Shown piece after piece: positions 1-7,608 of a stretch of DNA of 19,493 nt. Position 1 is the stretch's first letter. Every line of letters begins with the position of its first letter. The translations under genes were made by a program, and so were the position numbers. The notes below the pieces were generated by a model, which worked only from the letters and a program-made list of their open reading frames with translations, was not told the DNA's origin and searched no databases. The stretch lies in the NCBI GenBank assembly GCA_023450745.1, contig JAEXGR010000074.1, positions 1 through 19,493 of the forward strand. The letters are read 5' to 3'. Origin of the DNA: Synergistota bacterium. GTDB taxonomy: Bacteria; Synergistota; Synergistia; Synergistales; Synergistaceae.

Positions 1-42
1 CTCGAGATGAAAGGAATTGTTAGTTGTTTCTTATGTCGCTTT

Positions 43-96
43 GTCAGATTAAACGCAATAACTCCATTCGTCAGATTGAATGCAACACTGATCTTC
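43..96. repeat. Imperfect 27-bp tandem duplication
   Basis: Two adjacent 27-base units (43-69 and 70-96) both begin GTCAGATT and match at about 18 of 27 positions. They lie in otherwise featureless sequence upstream of the tRNA promoter. The overlapping open frame (from 7) runs straight through tRNA-Leu, so I do not treat it as a gene. The repeat may be degenerate or regulatory; no function is apparent. Confidence 0.3.
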
Positions 97-163
97 GAAA
101 GGGACGCTTTTACTTTGAAGATTAACAGGCTGCCTGCGGCGATAATAAATTTTCACAGGCGTA

Positions 164-191
164 TTGACGGAATCATAAAAAATGGTATAAT
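164..191 (+). promoter_or_regulatory. Sigma-70-type promoter of the tRNA cluster
   Basis: TTGACG (164-169), a 16-base spacer and a perfect TATAAT (186-191) place the transcription start near 198, just before the mature tRNA-Leu at 203. The four tRNAs have no other obvious promoter and lie on one strand, so this probably drives the cluster up to the terminator at 599-629. Confidence 0.75.
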
Positions 192-202
192 ACCTTCTGT
201 TG

Positions 203-288
203 GCCGGGGTGGCGGAAAGGTAGACGCACGGGACTTAAAATCCTGCGAACGCAAGTTCGTGCGGGTTCAAATCCCGCTCTCGGCACCA
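203..288 (+). tRNA. tRNA-Leu (anticodon UAA)
   Basis: This 86-base class II tRNA includes an encoded CCA (286-288). The acceptor arms GCCGGGG (203-209) and TCTCGGC pair with G-U wobbles. The anticodon stem at 229-233/241-245 encloses loop CTTAAAA, giving anticodon TAA at 236-238. A long variable arm (CGAACGCAAGTTCG) and a GGTTCAAATCC T-arm follow, as expected for tRNA-Leu. Confidence 0.96.
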
Positions 289-300
289 CAACTTTAGCGT

Positions 301-377
301 CGCGGGGTGGAGCAGTACGGAAGCTCGTCGGGCTCATAACCCGAAGGTCACAGGTTCAAATCCTGTCCCCGCAACCA
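301..377 (+). tRNA. Initiator tRNA-fMet (anticodon CAU)
   Basis: This 77-base tRNA has encoded CCA. It carries the initiator hallmarks: the first base C301 faces A373, an unpaired C1-A72, and three consecutive G-C pairs (GGG/CCC) flank the anticodon loop CTCATAA. These mark it as the formylated initiator rather than an elongator. It starts 12 bases after tRNA-Leu and shares its transcript. Confidence 0.96.
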
Positions 378-385
378 TTTTTTTT

Positions 386-462
386 GGCGCTGTAGCTCAG
401 TTGGCTAGAGCATTCGGTTCATACCCGACAGGTCACTGGTTCAAGTCCAGTTAGCGCCACCA
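386..462 (+). tRNA. tRNA-Met (CAU), elongator type
   Basis: This 77-base tRNA has encoded CCA. The acceptor stem GGCGCTG/TAGCGCC has one G-U pair, and anticodon CAT lies at 420-422 in loop TTCATAC. A normal first base pair (G1-C72) excludes the initiator. A CAU anticodon could also belong to lysidine-modified tRNA-Ile2; overall similarity favours elongator Met, but this is not certain. The anticodon stem has one apparent U-C mismatch at its base. Confidence 0.88.
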
Positions 463-471
463 GCAATTATC

Positions 472-497
472 AGCCTCTCAGAGATGAGAGGCTTTTA
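472..497 (+). terminator. Hairpin with short T run between tRNAs
   Basis: AGCCTCTC (472-479) pairs with GAGAGGCT (486-493) around a 6-base loop, followed by TTTTAT. It could be a weak terminator or a processing hairpin between tRNA-Met and tRNA-Pro. No separate promoter is obvious before tRNA-Pro, so partial readthrough is likely. Confidence 0.5.
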
Positions 498-510
498 TAT
501 CAAAGGTTTT

Positions 511-588
511 CGGGGCGTAGCGCAGTCTGGTTAGCGCGCTTGGTTCGGGACCAAGAGGTCGGAAGTTCAAATCTTCTCGCCCCGACCA
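511..588 (+). tRNA. tRNA-Pro (anticodon CGG)
   Basis: This 78-base tRNA has encoded CCA (586-588). The acceptor stem CGGGGCG/CGCCCCG is fully paired. The anticodon stem CTTGG/CCAAG encloses loop TTCGGGA, giving anticodon CGG for the CCG codon. The D-arm, variable loop and T-arm (GGAAGTTCAAATCTTCT) are normal. Confidence 0.95.
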
Positions 589-598
589 GAAATAGCAG

Positions 599-629
599 CG
601 GTTCAGCTCATCCGAGCTGGGCCGTTTTT
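599..629 (+). terminator. Intrinsic terminator of the tRNA cluster
   Basis: An 11-bp stem with two G-T wobbles (599-609 with 614-624), a 4-base ATCC loop and a run of five T (625-629) follows tRNA-Pro by 10 bases. It closes the tRNA transcription unit. Confidence 0.88.
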
Positions 630-737
630 ATATTTTATGTGCTGTATGTGTGCTTTAAGGACAAGCTCAGCGGCGAAGAGGCCCAGGAGGGCGGTGGCCC
701 GGAATGGTTGTATCTTTTCGATGTTGCGGACTATATA

Positions 738-766
738 TTGAAATTCAAAAAGGATTCATTTAAAAT
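738..766 (+). promoter_or_regulatory. Promoter of the diguanylate cyclase gene
   Basis: TTGAAA (738-743), a 17-base spacer and TAAAAT (761-766) are followed by the cyclase start at 812, giving a leader of about 40 bases. The AT-rich promoter lies inside an apparent open frame ending at 812, which argues that this frame is not a gene. Confidence 0.6.
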
Positions 767-811
767 AATAGACGATGCCGAAAGGCAAAATGTTTTTACA
801 AGGTTATCGTG

Positions 812-2734
812 ATGAAAAAGTTAGGTATCGTCAATAATAATCTGTTATCAACATTGATATTCTGTATCGCTATGATGCTTATCTCTTTGGCGGCGATTCT
901 GTTTATCAATAGGGTTACCAGTGACTCTTGTTTTCAGACCTTAACCAATACTGTGGAGCAGGTTGCTACGGATATACGGATTACGCTGGAATGTGAAGAA
1001 AAACAGATGCGTATCATCGCAAATATGCTGGCTGACCATACCGCCTTGAGTGATGAGACCTGTCAAAAATATTTAACTTCCTTGCCGCCCGGAAAATTGA
1101 TTTCTTTATTTTCTGTTCTATTGCCTAATAATCAAATGATTTACGCAAATGAAAAATATGTGCATTTAGCCGAGGCGCTGGACTATAAAGCAGAATTAGG
1201 AAAAACCTATTGCCTGTCGGACGTCTTTGAAGATACCGCGGGTAAAAAGTACGTGGCCTACAGATTTCCCATAAAAAAAGCGGAGGATATCATCGGATTT
1301 CTTTACGGGTATATTAAACTAAAAGACCTGCCTGAATTGCTTGAATTGCACGCTTTTGAAGGCGAGGCTTACATGTATCTGGTAGATGGGGATACCGGGA
1401 ATTTCCTTATGGATACATGGCATGATACGCTTGGCAATATGTATGACGCCAATCTGCTGAAACGCAAGAGTAAAAAAGGCCGCAGTTTCGCACAGATGAA
1501 GCAAGACGTGGTTGACGGCAGGGCCGGATATCTGGTATTTGAATCGCAGACAACAGGAAAAGATTTCTACTCCTGCTATCAGCCGGTAGGAATCCATAAT
1601 CTTTCTTTTCAGATTACCTTGTCGGAAGAGGTTGTTTTCGCGGTCACCGCCCATATCAGAAAAATTCTTTTCATTCTCTACGTGGGGCAGATTGTATGTT
1701 GCATGACATATTTTGCAATGCTTTTTCGTCAGATGTATATCAAAAACAGACAGCAGCAGAACAAACTTGAGGCCAGCATGGAAATGCTTGAGGTTCAAAA
1801 GACTCTCTTTGACGCCTACCGGAATCCGCAGCTTATTACGGAGGCGCTCAGGCGCACCGCCGAGGTTATCTCCGCAGAACAGATAGTTTTTATCGTCCTC
1901 GATAAAAATGTTGTAAAAACACTCTATTGCTGGCCAGAGGTAACGCAGAAATTGAAGAATCTGTTAATGGGGAAAAATATTCAGACGGATATTCCGGAAA
2001 TGTATGACGCAATGATCAGTGGAAAGCGCATTTTGCTTAATAGGACGGACAAGGAAAAGCTTGGCGAGGGATGGAAGATGTCCGCGCTATTTGGATGCGA
2101 GGTAAATTCTTTCATGTCTGTACCGGTGGCAGACTCCAATCAACATATAATCGGGGCTTTGAATGCGGTCAATATCGGCCGCTTAGACGACGACAAGGAT
2201 ACATTAGAGATGGTAGCGAACAGTTTCCTGATGTCGATTAATAATATGAACTCCCACCGCCAGCTTCATCATCTGGGAACGAATGACGCTTTGACCGGCT
2301 TGAAAAACCGCAACGCTTATCAAAGCGAACTGAGCGGATATGAAAAATTTATGGAGAATAAGCTGTGCTGTATTTACATTGACGCCAATGGGCTGCACGA
2401 ACTGAATAATTTAGAAGGGCACAATTCCGGCGATGCGATGCTGAAATTTCTAGGCGTTTTACTAAAAGAACTGTTTGGCCGCGAATATTCTTATCGTATT
2501 GGCGGCGATGAATTCGTCGTTTTTTGTATAGAAATGGAAGCTTCCGCAATTTTTGAAAAGCTGCAATATTTAAAGTCGCAGCTTGACGCGCAACAGTATC
2601 ATATATCAGTCGGCTGTTCTTTCGGGGAGAGCGGACAACAGCTTCAGCAGATGATCCTGGAGGCGGAAGGGAAGATGTATCAGGAAAAAGAGCGGTATTA
2701 TACCCGGATTGGCAACGATAGAAGAAAAAGATAG
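812..2734 (+). CDS. Membrane-anchored diguanylate cyclase (sensor-GAF-GGDEF)
   Basis: Predicted to make cyclic di-GMP from two GTP in response to an external signal. The 640-residue protein has a membrane helix at about residues 12-33, an extracytoplasmic sensor region of about 250 residues, and a second helix near 284-305. A GAF-like domain (about 330-480) and a C-terminal GGDEF domain follow. The GGDEF domain has DALTGLKNR (from 492), the metal-binding Asp in YIDANGL, the substrate Asn and Asp in LNN...SGD, and an intact GGDEF at 564. The I-site RxxD is replaced by FGRE, so classical product inhibition is unlikely. The start is ATG 812, with AAGG eight bases upstream; GTG 809 is possible. 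The gene stands alone with its own promoter and shares a terminator with the convergent gene. The ligand is unknown. Confidence 0.9.
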   Translation: MKKLGIVNNNLLSTLIFCIAMMLISLAAILFINRVTSDSCFQTLTNTVEQVATDIRITLECEEKQMRIIANMLADHTALSDETCQKYLTSLPPGKLISLFSVLLPNNQMIYANEKYVHLAEALDYKAELGKTYCLSDVFEDTAGKKYVAYRFPIKKAEDIIGFLYGYIKLKDLPELLELHAFEGEAYMYLVDGDTGNFLMDTWHDTLGNMYDANLLKRKSKKGRSFAQMKQDVVDGRAGYLVFESQTTGKDFYSCYQPVGIHNLSFQITLSEEVVFAVTAHIRKILFILYVGQIVCCMTYFAMLFRQMYIKNRQQQNKLEASMEMLEVQKTLFDAYRNPQLITEALRRTAEVISAEQIVFIVLDKNVVKTLYCWPEVTQKLKNLLMGKNIQTDIPEMYDAMISGKRILLNRTDKEKLGEGWKMSALFGCEVNSFMSVPVADSNQHIIGALNAVNIGRLDDDKDTLEMVANSFLMSINNMNSHRQLHHLGTNDALTGLKNRNAYQSELSGYEKFMENKLCCIYIDANGLHELNNLEGHNSGDAMLKFLGVLLKELFGREYSYRIGGDEFVVFCIEMEASAIFEKLQYLKSQLDAQQYHISVGCSFGESGQQLQQMILEAEGKMYQEKERYYTRIGNDRRKR

Positions 2735-2802
2735 AAGCTCAATCAAGAATGCGGCCGCCGCGCGTTGTGTCAATGGATGCCTGTATTGAGAGCCAGACAA
2801 TA

Positions 2803-2838
2803 AAACAACGGTGAGGCGTTTACGCCTCACCGTTGTTT
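2803..2838. terminator. Bidirectional terminator (perfect 16-bp stem)
   Basis: A perfect 16-bp inverted repeat (2803-2818 and 2823-2838) around loop TTTA begins with AAA and ends with TTT. It lies between the stops of two convergent genes (2734 plus and 2850 minus), so it can end both transcripts. Confidence 0.85.
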
Positions 2839-2849
2839 GCGGGGCTGTT

Positions 2850-5800
2850 CTAGCGTTGTTTTTTTAACAACAGCGGCAGCAGCAGTAAAAGCGTCAGCGC
2901 GGCGGCTCCTGCGTTGCAGCCGCCGGAGGAAGAGCCGCCGTCCAGCGAGTCCCACAGCATGTGTGATTGACTCTGCGGATCACTCTGCTCCGCGGTGAAG
3001 AGGAATGGCGAGAAGGCTCTTACGGCGACGCCGTTGGCATTATTACAGGTTTCGGGGTCGTAGACGAAACTGAAGGTATGGCTGTCGCCCGCTTTTATTA
3101 CCGGCAGTTCGGAGGCGCCAAGGATCGCTTGCTTGTCGCCGCGCTTTCCGGCAAAGAGGGCGCAGCGGAGTGCCGGCAGGTAGGATATCTCCCGTTTTTC
3201 CCCGCCTTTTAAGATGTTTCCGCCATTGAATTCCACGGTGGCGTCAACCCGCAGTTTTTTGCCGCGCGATTTTTCGTCAATCGTCGTCTCCTCGTAACTC
3301 TCGTTGCCGTTGGCGTCGCGCTTTATTTCGTAAACCTTGACCTCCGTAATTTTAATATCGGGGCGCTCCGCGGCGGCCAGCTGTACGCCGGTCCTCTGCA
3401 ATTTGGCGGATTGCGCGCCGCTCGCGTAAAGGTTGAAGGCGCTCGGGTCGTACGCGCCGATCAGAACCCAGCCGTGGTTGTTATCGCGGCTCAGCTCCTG
3501 CCCGTCATACTCGACGACGGCGTGGAGCCAGCCTAACCCCTGCCTATCCGGGGCTGTAAACTCAAACTTGGCCTCGCCCCAGTTGTCTTCGGGGATGACT
3601 TTATCCGAGCGTCCGAAGATTTTGGGCAGCGTCGTCTCACTCAGCAGCGTGCAATCGCCGGAAGCGGCTGCGGGGTCCTCTAGCGGATAGTTTTTGTCGC
3701 CGTCCTTCCACTGCTGGTAGTATAGCTTTACCTTGACGCTCTTCGTGTCGATGAAGCTATAATTGACGACTCTCAGCGAGAGAGTGTAGCGCTCGCCGAT
3801 TTCCAGCAGCTTGGTTGAGAGCCCGGTGTAGTCGCCGTAGACCGCCGTGCCGCCGCCCGCTGATTTTGTAAAGTCGGCGCCGCGCATTTGATGCGAGGTA
3901 AAACGGTCGCTGTTCTTGGTCAAATAGTAGAGCATGCTTTCGATGCCTTCGCCAACTTGGTTGTTTTTGATGTCGTTGCCCCAGCGGAAGGGCAGAAGCA
4001 GTCCGGGGTCGGGATGTGTGTTGTAGGGGCTTGGCGTGCCCCATATTTTGCTGTTGCTCCGCCTCAGCGAGGGCACGGCGTAGCCGACGCAGAGCGCGCC
4101 GTCATCCTGCGTAAAGTAGGCGATGTCGGAGGTAAACTGCATATCCTGCGCGTTCCAGTCTTCCGTGTACATCGTGTAGTTTGCCGCGCCCGGCCACCCC
4201 ATCGTCACGCTGAGCATCTTTGAGGCGTCGGTGGTATTGGTGCTGTCGGTGCCCCACGAGTTGTCGGAATTCACGTCGATGGCAAGGTGCTGCCGGTCGT
4301 CTTTGCCAAATGTCGGATGGAAATAGATGTGTCCCGCGAGCGTGTTGCGGATGGAGTCATAATCCTCGCTGCCGCTTGAGGTGCTGGCAGTCATCACGAA
4401 GGAGCTGGCGTCGAGGTTGCCGATGACGTTGTTCGTGCCGGAGACGAATTCTTTGCCGTTAATATCCGCCCACGGATCGTATGGGTAAATCTCTTTTTTC
4501 TTGCCGGCACCCTGGGGATAGCCCTTGATATCGGCGAGCCGCTTGGGGTAAGTAAAGAGATTATAGTTGTCGTGCAGCGGTTCATACCAGGAAATGTTGC
4601 GCCCCGGCGTCGGCGTGAAGGTCGAGCTGCTCGTCGTCGGCACTACGAACTGCACGTAGTTCTGGAAAGAGACCATCTCCCCCGTATTGTCGTCCGAAGT
4701 TACGGAATAGCGCTTCGACTCCGGCAGCAATATCGGATAGCGGCAAATGTTGTAGTTGCTGGCCTTATAGTAAAGCTGGTCGTCGCGATTTGCCCTGTAG
4801 CTGAAGTTGTAAGCCAATTGCGAGGCATAGTTTTCGGTGTTGTTATGCACCCATTCCCGCGCGTAGCCCAAACCTACGTCCAGGATGGGGTCGTCGTCAT
4901 CTTTGTTGTTGAAGAAGATTTTATCAAGCAGTTTTTTCCTGCTTTCCAGCGCGTAGGAGCCATCCACGCCGAAGCTGCCCTCAGAGACGGTGGTTTTGGA
5001 GCTTACGGAGCCGTAGCTCTTATTCAGCTCCATCCCCGTGTAGTATTCGTCTGTGTCAAAGACGGCGAAGGCGTCAACCGTAACGTTGCCGTCCTCGCCG
5101 GCGAGCGCTTCGAGCTCGCTGCCCGCCGCCGACACGGCGTCCCAATGTTTGGGCGGCGCCTGCGTCACCTGCATGAGCTCTATATTGTCCTCCACCTTAA
5201 ATACGCTGGGGCTGCCCAGTACGAGGCTCTCGCCGTAGAGGTCGACGGCGGCGACGCTGCCCCCCATATTGCCGTCCATCATCACGCCCATATAGGTATA
5301 GCTGCCCTCTACGCTAAGTCCCTCCGCCTTTGACCAGGAGAGGATGGCAAAATCGAGGTTTGCCGTACCGGCAACGCCGCTGCTGTTGTTGCCCATGTGA
5401 GCCACGCCGATTTGATGACGTACCGGCCCTCCTCCGGCGGGGCTTTTGAAGATGCCCGTCGTGATGCTGTGGTGCTTGTAAAACTGATTGAACCACCATG
5501 TGCCGTTGGTTGTGTCGTACTCGTATTTAGTTCCGGTATTTGTGATATTGTCTCCCGCCGCGGAGAGCTCCCAGTCGTGCACCCATAGCTTGAGGTGATT
5601 GCCCTCGTCGGCGGCGCCGGTGCCCCAGATAAGCTCTTTAAATCCGTCGCCGTCGAAGTCGGCGATCTTCACCTCGATTGGCGGCACCGAACTCCACGCG
5701 GTCGTGGAGGTGATGGCGAAGGTCTGCATCCCGAGAGAGCCGCGGTCGACGTGGCGGACGAGAGAATCGCCGTTCAGCGAGCAGACGCTCATGTAGACGT

Positions 5801-6998
5801 TGGCCCCTTTGCTGCTGACGCTCTCGGAATCGGTGTGGATGTAGACCAGCTCGTCAACGCCGTCGTTGTTTATGTCTCCGGCGGCGAGCCCGACGCTGTT
5901 ATGCTGAAGGAAGCTGCTGCCGTCGGCCATGTTCAGCGTATTATATACGCCCCGCCCGCGATAGCCGCCTTCGGGGGAATACTCTACGCGGTAGATCTCA
6001 AGCTGGTTTGCGCGGCTTTCATTGGCGCCGCTGCCGTGGATGAGCGTGTAGTAGAGGGCGATTTCGTCGCGTCCGTCGCCGTCGAAGTCGCCCTTGGTCA
6101 TACGGATGCTGTTTGCGGGTATTACTCCCGAAAGGCCGCCAACGACGCAGCTGCCGGTGACGAGGATGCTGCTGACGTCGTCGTTGCCGTTGACATGGGT
6201 CATGACGACTTCGCCGCTGCCGTTTTTCATCCGCTCATAAAGGGATTTGCCGTCGATGAGCAGCATTTTTACCAGCGTTTTGCCGTTGTCTTTTACGTAT
6301 GTAAGGACATAGTCCGAATAACCGTCGCCGTTCCAGTCCGAAGCAACTAAGTCGTGCGCGGTGTTCTGGTCGAGCGCCGGCGCGTCTATCCACGAACCGT
6401 CCGCGTTGTATTTGAAACGATACGCGGGAACATATTCCGCCGGCAGTTGATATAGCCCTAGCGACTTCTTTTGGTTATCGCCGTCCATTGCCCACATGTC
6501 GAGCCAGATGCAGTTCTTATCGACGTCGTGGCGCGTCAGGTATGAGGTGACGAGCACGTTTTGCGGTACGCCCTCAAATGTTTTCACGCCGTAAAAGTCC
6601 TCGGAGAGCGTCACCGTCCTCTGCGGTATGACGCCCTCGGCGACTGCGGAGGCAAAGATGTAGTTGCTGCCGCCGCCCGCGCCATATTCATAACTGAACC
6701 TCGTATGTTCGTAACCCTTCACCGCGTTCACTTTGTCGCCATTTGCCTCGGAGGCGACGAAGGCTCCAATGTTATAATCTTTGTCGCGGAACGAAACCAA
6801 TAACCGCTGCTGCGGCAGAACCCGCGACTTCCAGGCGCCATTCAGGGGGTCAACCTTAAGTGTCTCCGGCATATCGGTGAAGCTTGCGGTGGCCGAGACG
6901 CCGGCGGTGACCAGGGCTAAAAGCAGTATGGCCACGGCGATAGCCGCAAGCCCCCTCTTTCCCCGCAATAAGAGCTTTTCGTTAGAAAAACGCGACAT
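2850..6998 (-). CDS. Large exported FG-GAP/VCBS-type protein with C-terminal sorting signal
   Basis: This 1382-residue secreted protein is probably surface-attached; its precise function is unrecognised. A basic N-terminus and hydrophobic helix (about 14-38), then Ala-Thr-Ala, form a signal peptide. Four calcium-binding-type Asp motifs recur every 70-80 residues, near 219 (DWNGDGYSD), 301 (DFDGDGRDE), 373 (DINNDGVDE) and 445 (DFDGDGFKE), as in FG-GAP/VCBS beta-propeller repeats of adhesins. The long middle section is unassigned, and the last 300 residues look like beta-rich Ig/CARDB-type modules. The C-terminus has SSSGGCNAG, a Leu-rich helix and KKQR, resembling the Synergist-CTERM anchor signal. 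ATG 6998 is chosen because AAAGGGG (7016-7010) lies 11 bases upstream; the in-frame GTG at 7010 overlaps that ribosome site. The gene is monocistronic. Confidence 0.85.
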   Translation of the reverse strand: MSRFSNEKLLLRGKRGLAAIAVAILLLALVTAGVSATASFTDMPETLKVDPLNGAWKSRVLPQQRLLVSFRDKDYNIGAFVASEANGDKVNAVKGYEHTRFSYEYGAGGGSNYIFASAVAEGVIPQRTVTLSEDFYGVKTFEGVPQNVLVTSYLTRHDVDKNCIWLDMWAMDGDNQKKSLGLYQLPAEYVPAYRFKYNADGSWIDAPALDQNTAHDLVASDWNGDGYSDYVLTYVKDNGKTLVKMLLIDGKSLYERMKNGSGEVVMTHVNGNDDVSSILVTGSCVVGGLSGVIPANSIRMTKGDFDGDGRDEIALYYTLIHGSGANESRANQLEIYRVEYSPEGGYRGRGVYNTLNMADGSSFLQHNSVGLAAGDINNDGVDELVYIHTDSESVSSKGANVYMSVCSLNGDSLVRHVDRGSLGMQTFAITSTTAWSSVPPIEVKIADFDGDGFKELIWGTGAADEGNHLKLWVHDWELSAAGDNITNTGTKYEYDTTNGTWWFNQFYKHHSITTGIFKSPAGGGPVRHQIGVAHMGNNSSGVAGTANLDFAILSWSKAEGLSVEGSYTYMGVMMDGNMGGSVAAVDLYGESLVLGSPSVFKVEDNIELMQVTQAPPKHWDAVSAAGSELEALAGEDGNVTVDAFAVFDTDEYYTGMELNKSYGSVSSKTTVSEGSFGVDGSYALESRKKLLDKIFFNNKDDDDPILDVGLGYAREWVHNNTENYASQLAYNFSYRANRDDQLYYKASNYNICRYPILLPESKRYSVTSDDNTGEMVSFQNYVQFVVPTTSSSTFTPTPGRNISWYEPLHDNYNLFTYPKRLADIKGYPQGAGKKKEIYPYDPWADINGKEFVSGTNNVIGNLDASSFVMTASTSSGSEDYDSIRNTLAGHIYFHPTFGKDDRQHLAIDVNSDNSWGTDSTNTTDASKMLSVTMGWPGAANYTMYTEDWNAQDMQFTSDIAYFTQDDGALCVGYAVPSLRRSNSKIWGTPSPYNTHPDPGLLLPFRWGNDIKNNQVGEGIESMLYYLTKNSDRFTSHQMRGADFTKSAGGGTAVYGDYTGLSTKLLEIGERYTLSLRVVNYSFIDTKSVKVKLYYQQWKDGDKNYPLEDPAAASGDCTLLSETTLPKIFGRSDKVIPEDNWGEAKFEFTAPDRQGLGWLHAVVEYDGQELSRDNNHGWVLIGAYDPSAFNLYASGAQSAKLQRTGVQLAAAERPDIKITEVKVYEIKRDANGNESYEETTIDEKSRGKKLRVDATVEFNGGNILKGGEKREISYLPALRCALFAGKRGDKQAILGASELPVIKAGDSHTFSFVYDPETCNNANGVAVRAFSPFLFTAEQSDPQSQSHMLWDSLDGGSSSGGCNAGAAALTLLLLLPLLLKKQR

Positions 6999-7039
6999 CT
7001 TACAAAACACCCCTTTACAGCTTTGATTTTATGATGATA

Positions 7040-7068
7040 ATTTTACGGTAGACATCTTGCGTCCGCAA
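7040..7068 (-). promoter_or_regulatory. Promoter of the FG-GAP protein gene
   Basis: Read on the minus strand, TTGCGG (7068-7063), a 17-base spacer and TAAAAT (7045-7040) lie about 42 bases upstream of the ATG at 6998. The implied start of transcription is near 7033. Confidence 0.55.
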
Positions 7069-7093
7069 TCTTAAAATTGACGCTTCAAGCCTT

Positions 7094-7128
7094 AATGGCA
7101 ATGCCATTTTTTGCCTTACTAATGCCAT
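7094..7128. repeat. Operator-like inverted repeat upstream of the FG-GAP gene
   Basis: AATGGCA (7094-7100) and TGCCATT (7102-7108) form a 7-bp inverted repeat around one base. A further TGCCAT half-site lies at 7123-7128. The cluster sits about 60-95 bases upstream of the predicted minus-strand transcription start, a place typical of activator sites. The binding protein is unknown. Confidence 0.4.
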
Positions 7129-7508
7129 CGCGTAAGGAATTGTTCGTAATATAGCGCGCAGGCGGTTTATGTGGGGTTAAGGACGGGATTTTTCTGTAAT
7201 ACGGAATGCTGCCTGAACGGCCTGAAAAAGGTGCATTGCGAGATATTTGGTATAGAGAAGGAGCTCACGCGCGATTTTTGCCGGATATGGGGTGGGCGCA
7301 GGGCAATATCTATAATCATTTCCTTCCCCGGTGAAAAGGCGTCGACGCCCTTTCTTGTATATTGCCTGACGTCTCCGTTGGACGCTTAGAAGCGGTTTTC
7401 TCATTGGCTGGTTTTTCTGGTCACCAGAAGCCTGTCGATAGACCGGCATGGAAAGTCGCTCGGTATGGCTCTGCTTGAAATGGAATTGTAATTTTGAAAT
7501 TCTATGCG
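7129..7508. other. Non-coding stretch, nothing identified
   Basis: About 380 bases separate the regulatory region of the FG-GAP gene from the terminator region of topB. Open frames on both strands here are short, overlap each other, lack convincing ribosome sites and resemble no family I recognise. I see no tRNA-like or riboswitch-like fold. Confidence 0.4.
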
Positions 7509-7520
7509 GTCATAATAGCA

Positions 7521-7556
7521 TAGACCTGGCCGCCGGCAGCCGGCGGCCAGGTTCTA
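7521..7556 (-). terminator. Strong GC hairpin downstream of topB
   Basis: A perfect 13-bp stem (7524-7536 with 7540-7552) around a 3-base loop can extend through TAGA/TCTA with one bulge. It lies about 55 bases beyond the topB stop. The following minus-strand sequence is only moderately T-rich, so it may act as a terminator or as a 3'-end stabilising hairpin. Confidence 0.6.
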
Positions 7557-7608
7557 TTCTGAAGCGGGCGCGGCGGAAAGTCCGGCGCTTTCTGTCCCTG
7601 CGCGGGCC

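Noticed and set aside
43..96. Possible CRISPR-like repeat
   Set aside because: Only two adjacent imperfect 27-base copies with no spacers between them, so not a CRISPR array.
7..297. 96-codon open frame at the window start
   Set aside because: It runs through the tRNA promoter and the whole tRNA-Leu gene. Its FVRLNA repeat only reflects the 27-bp DNA duplication.
540..812. 90-codon plus-strand open frame overlapping the cyclase start by one base
   Set aside because: It begins inside tRNA-Pro, reads through the tRNA terminator, has no ribosome site, and its 3' half contains the cyclase promoter (738-766). The overlap with the ATG at 812 is probably chance.
4572..6350. Long plus-strand frames (about 250 codons each) opposite the FG-GAP gene
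   Set aside because: They are shadow frames of a confidently coding minus-strand gene, with Val/Ala/His-rich composition and no recognisable domains.
7171..7449. Short open frames on both strands between the FG-GAP gene and topB
   Set aside because: They overlap each other, lack good ribosome sites and show no family resemblance.
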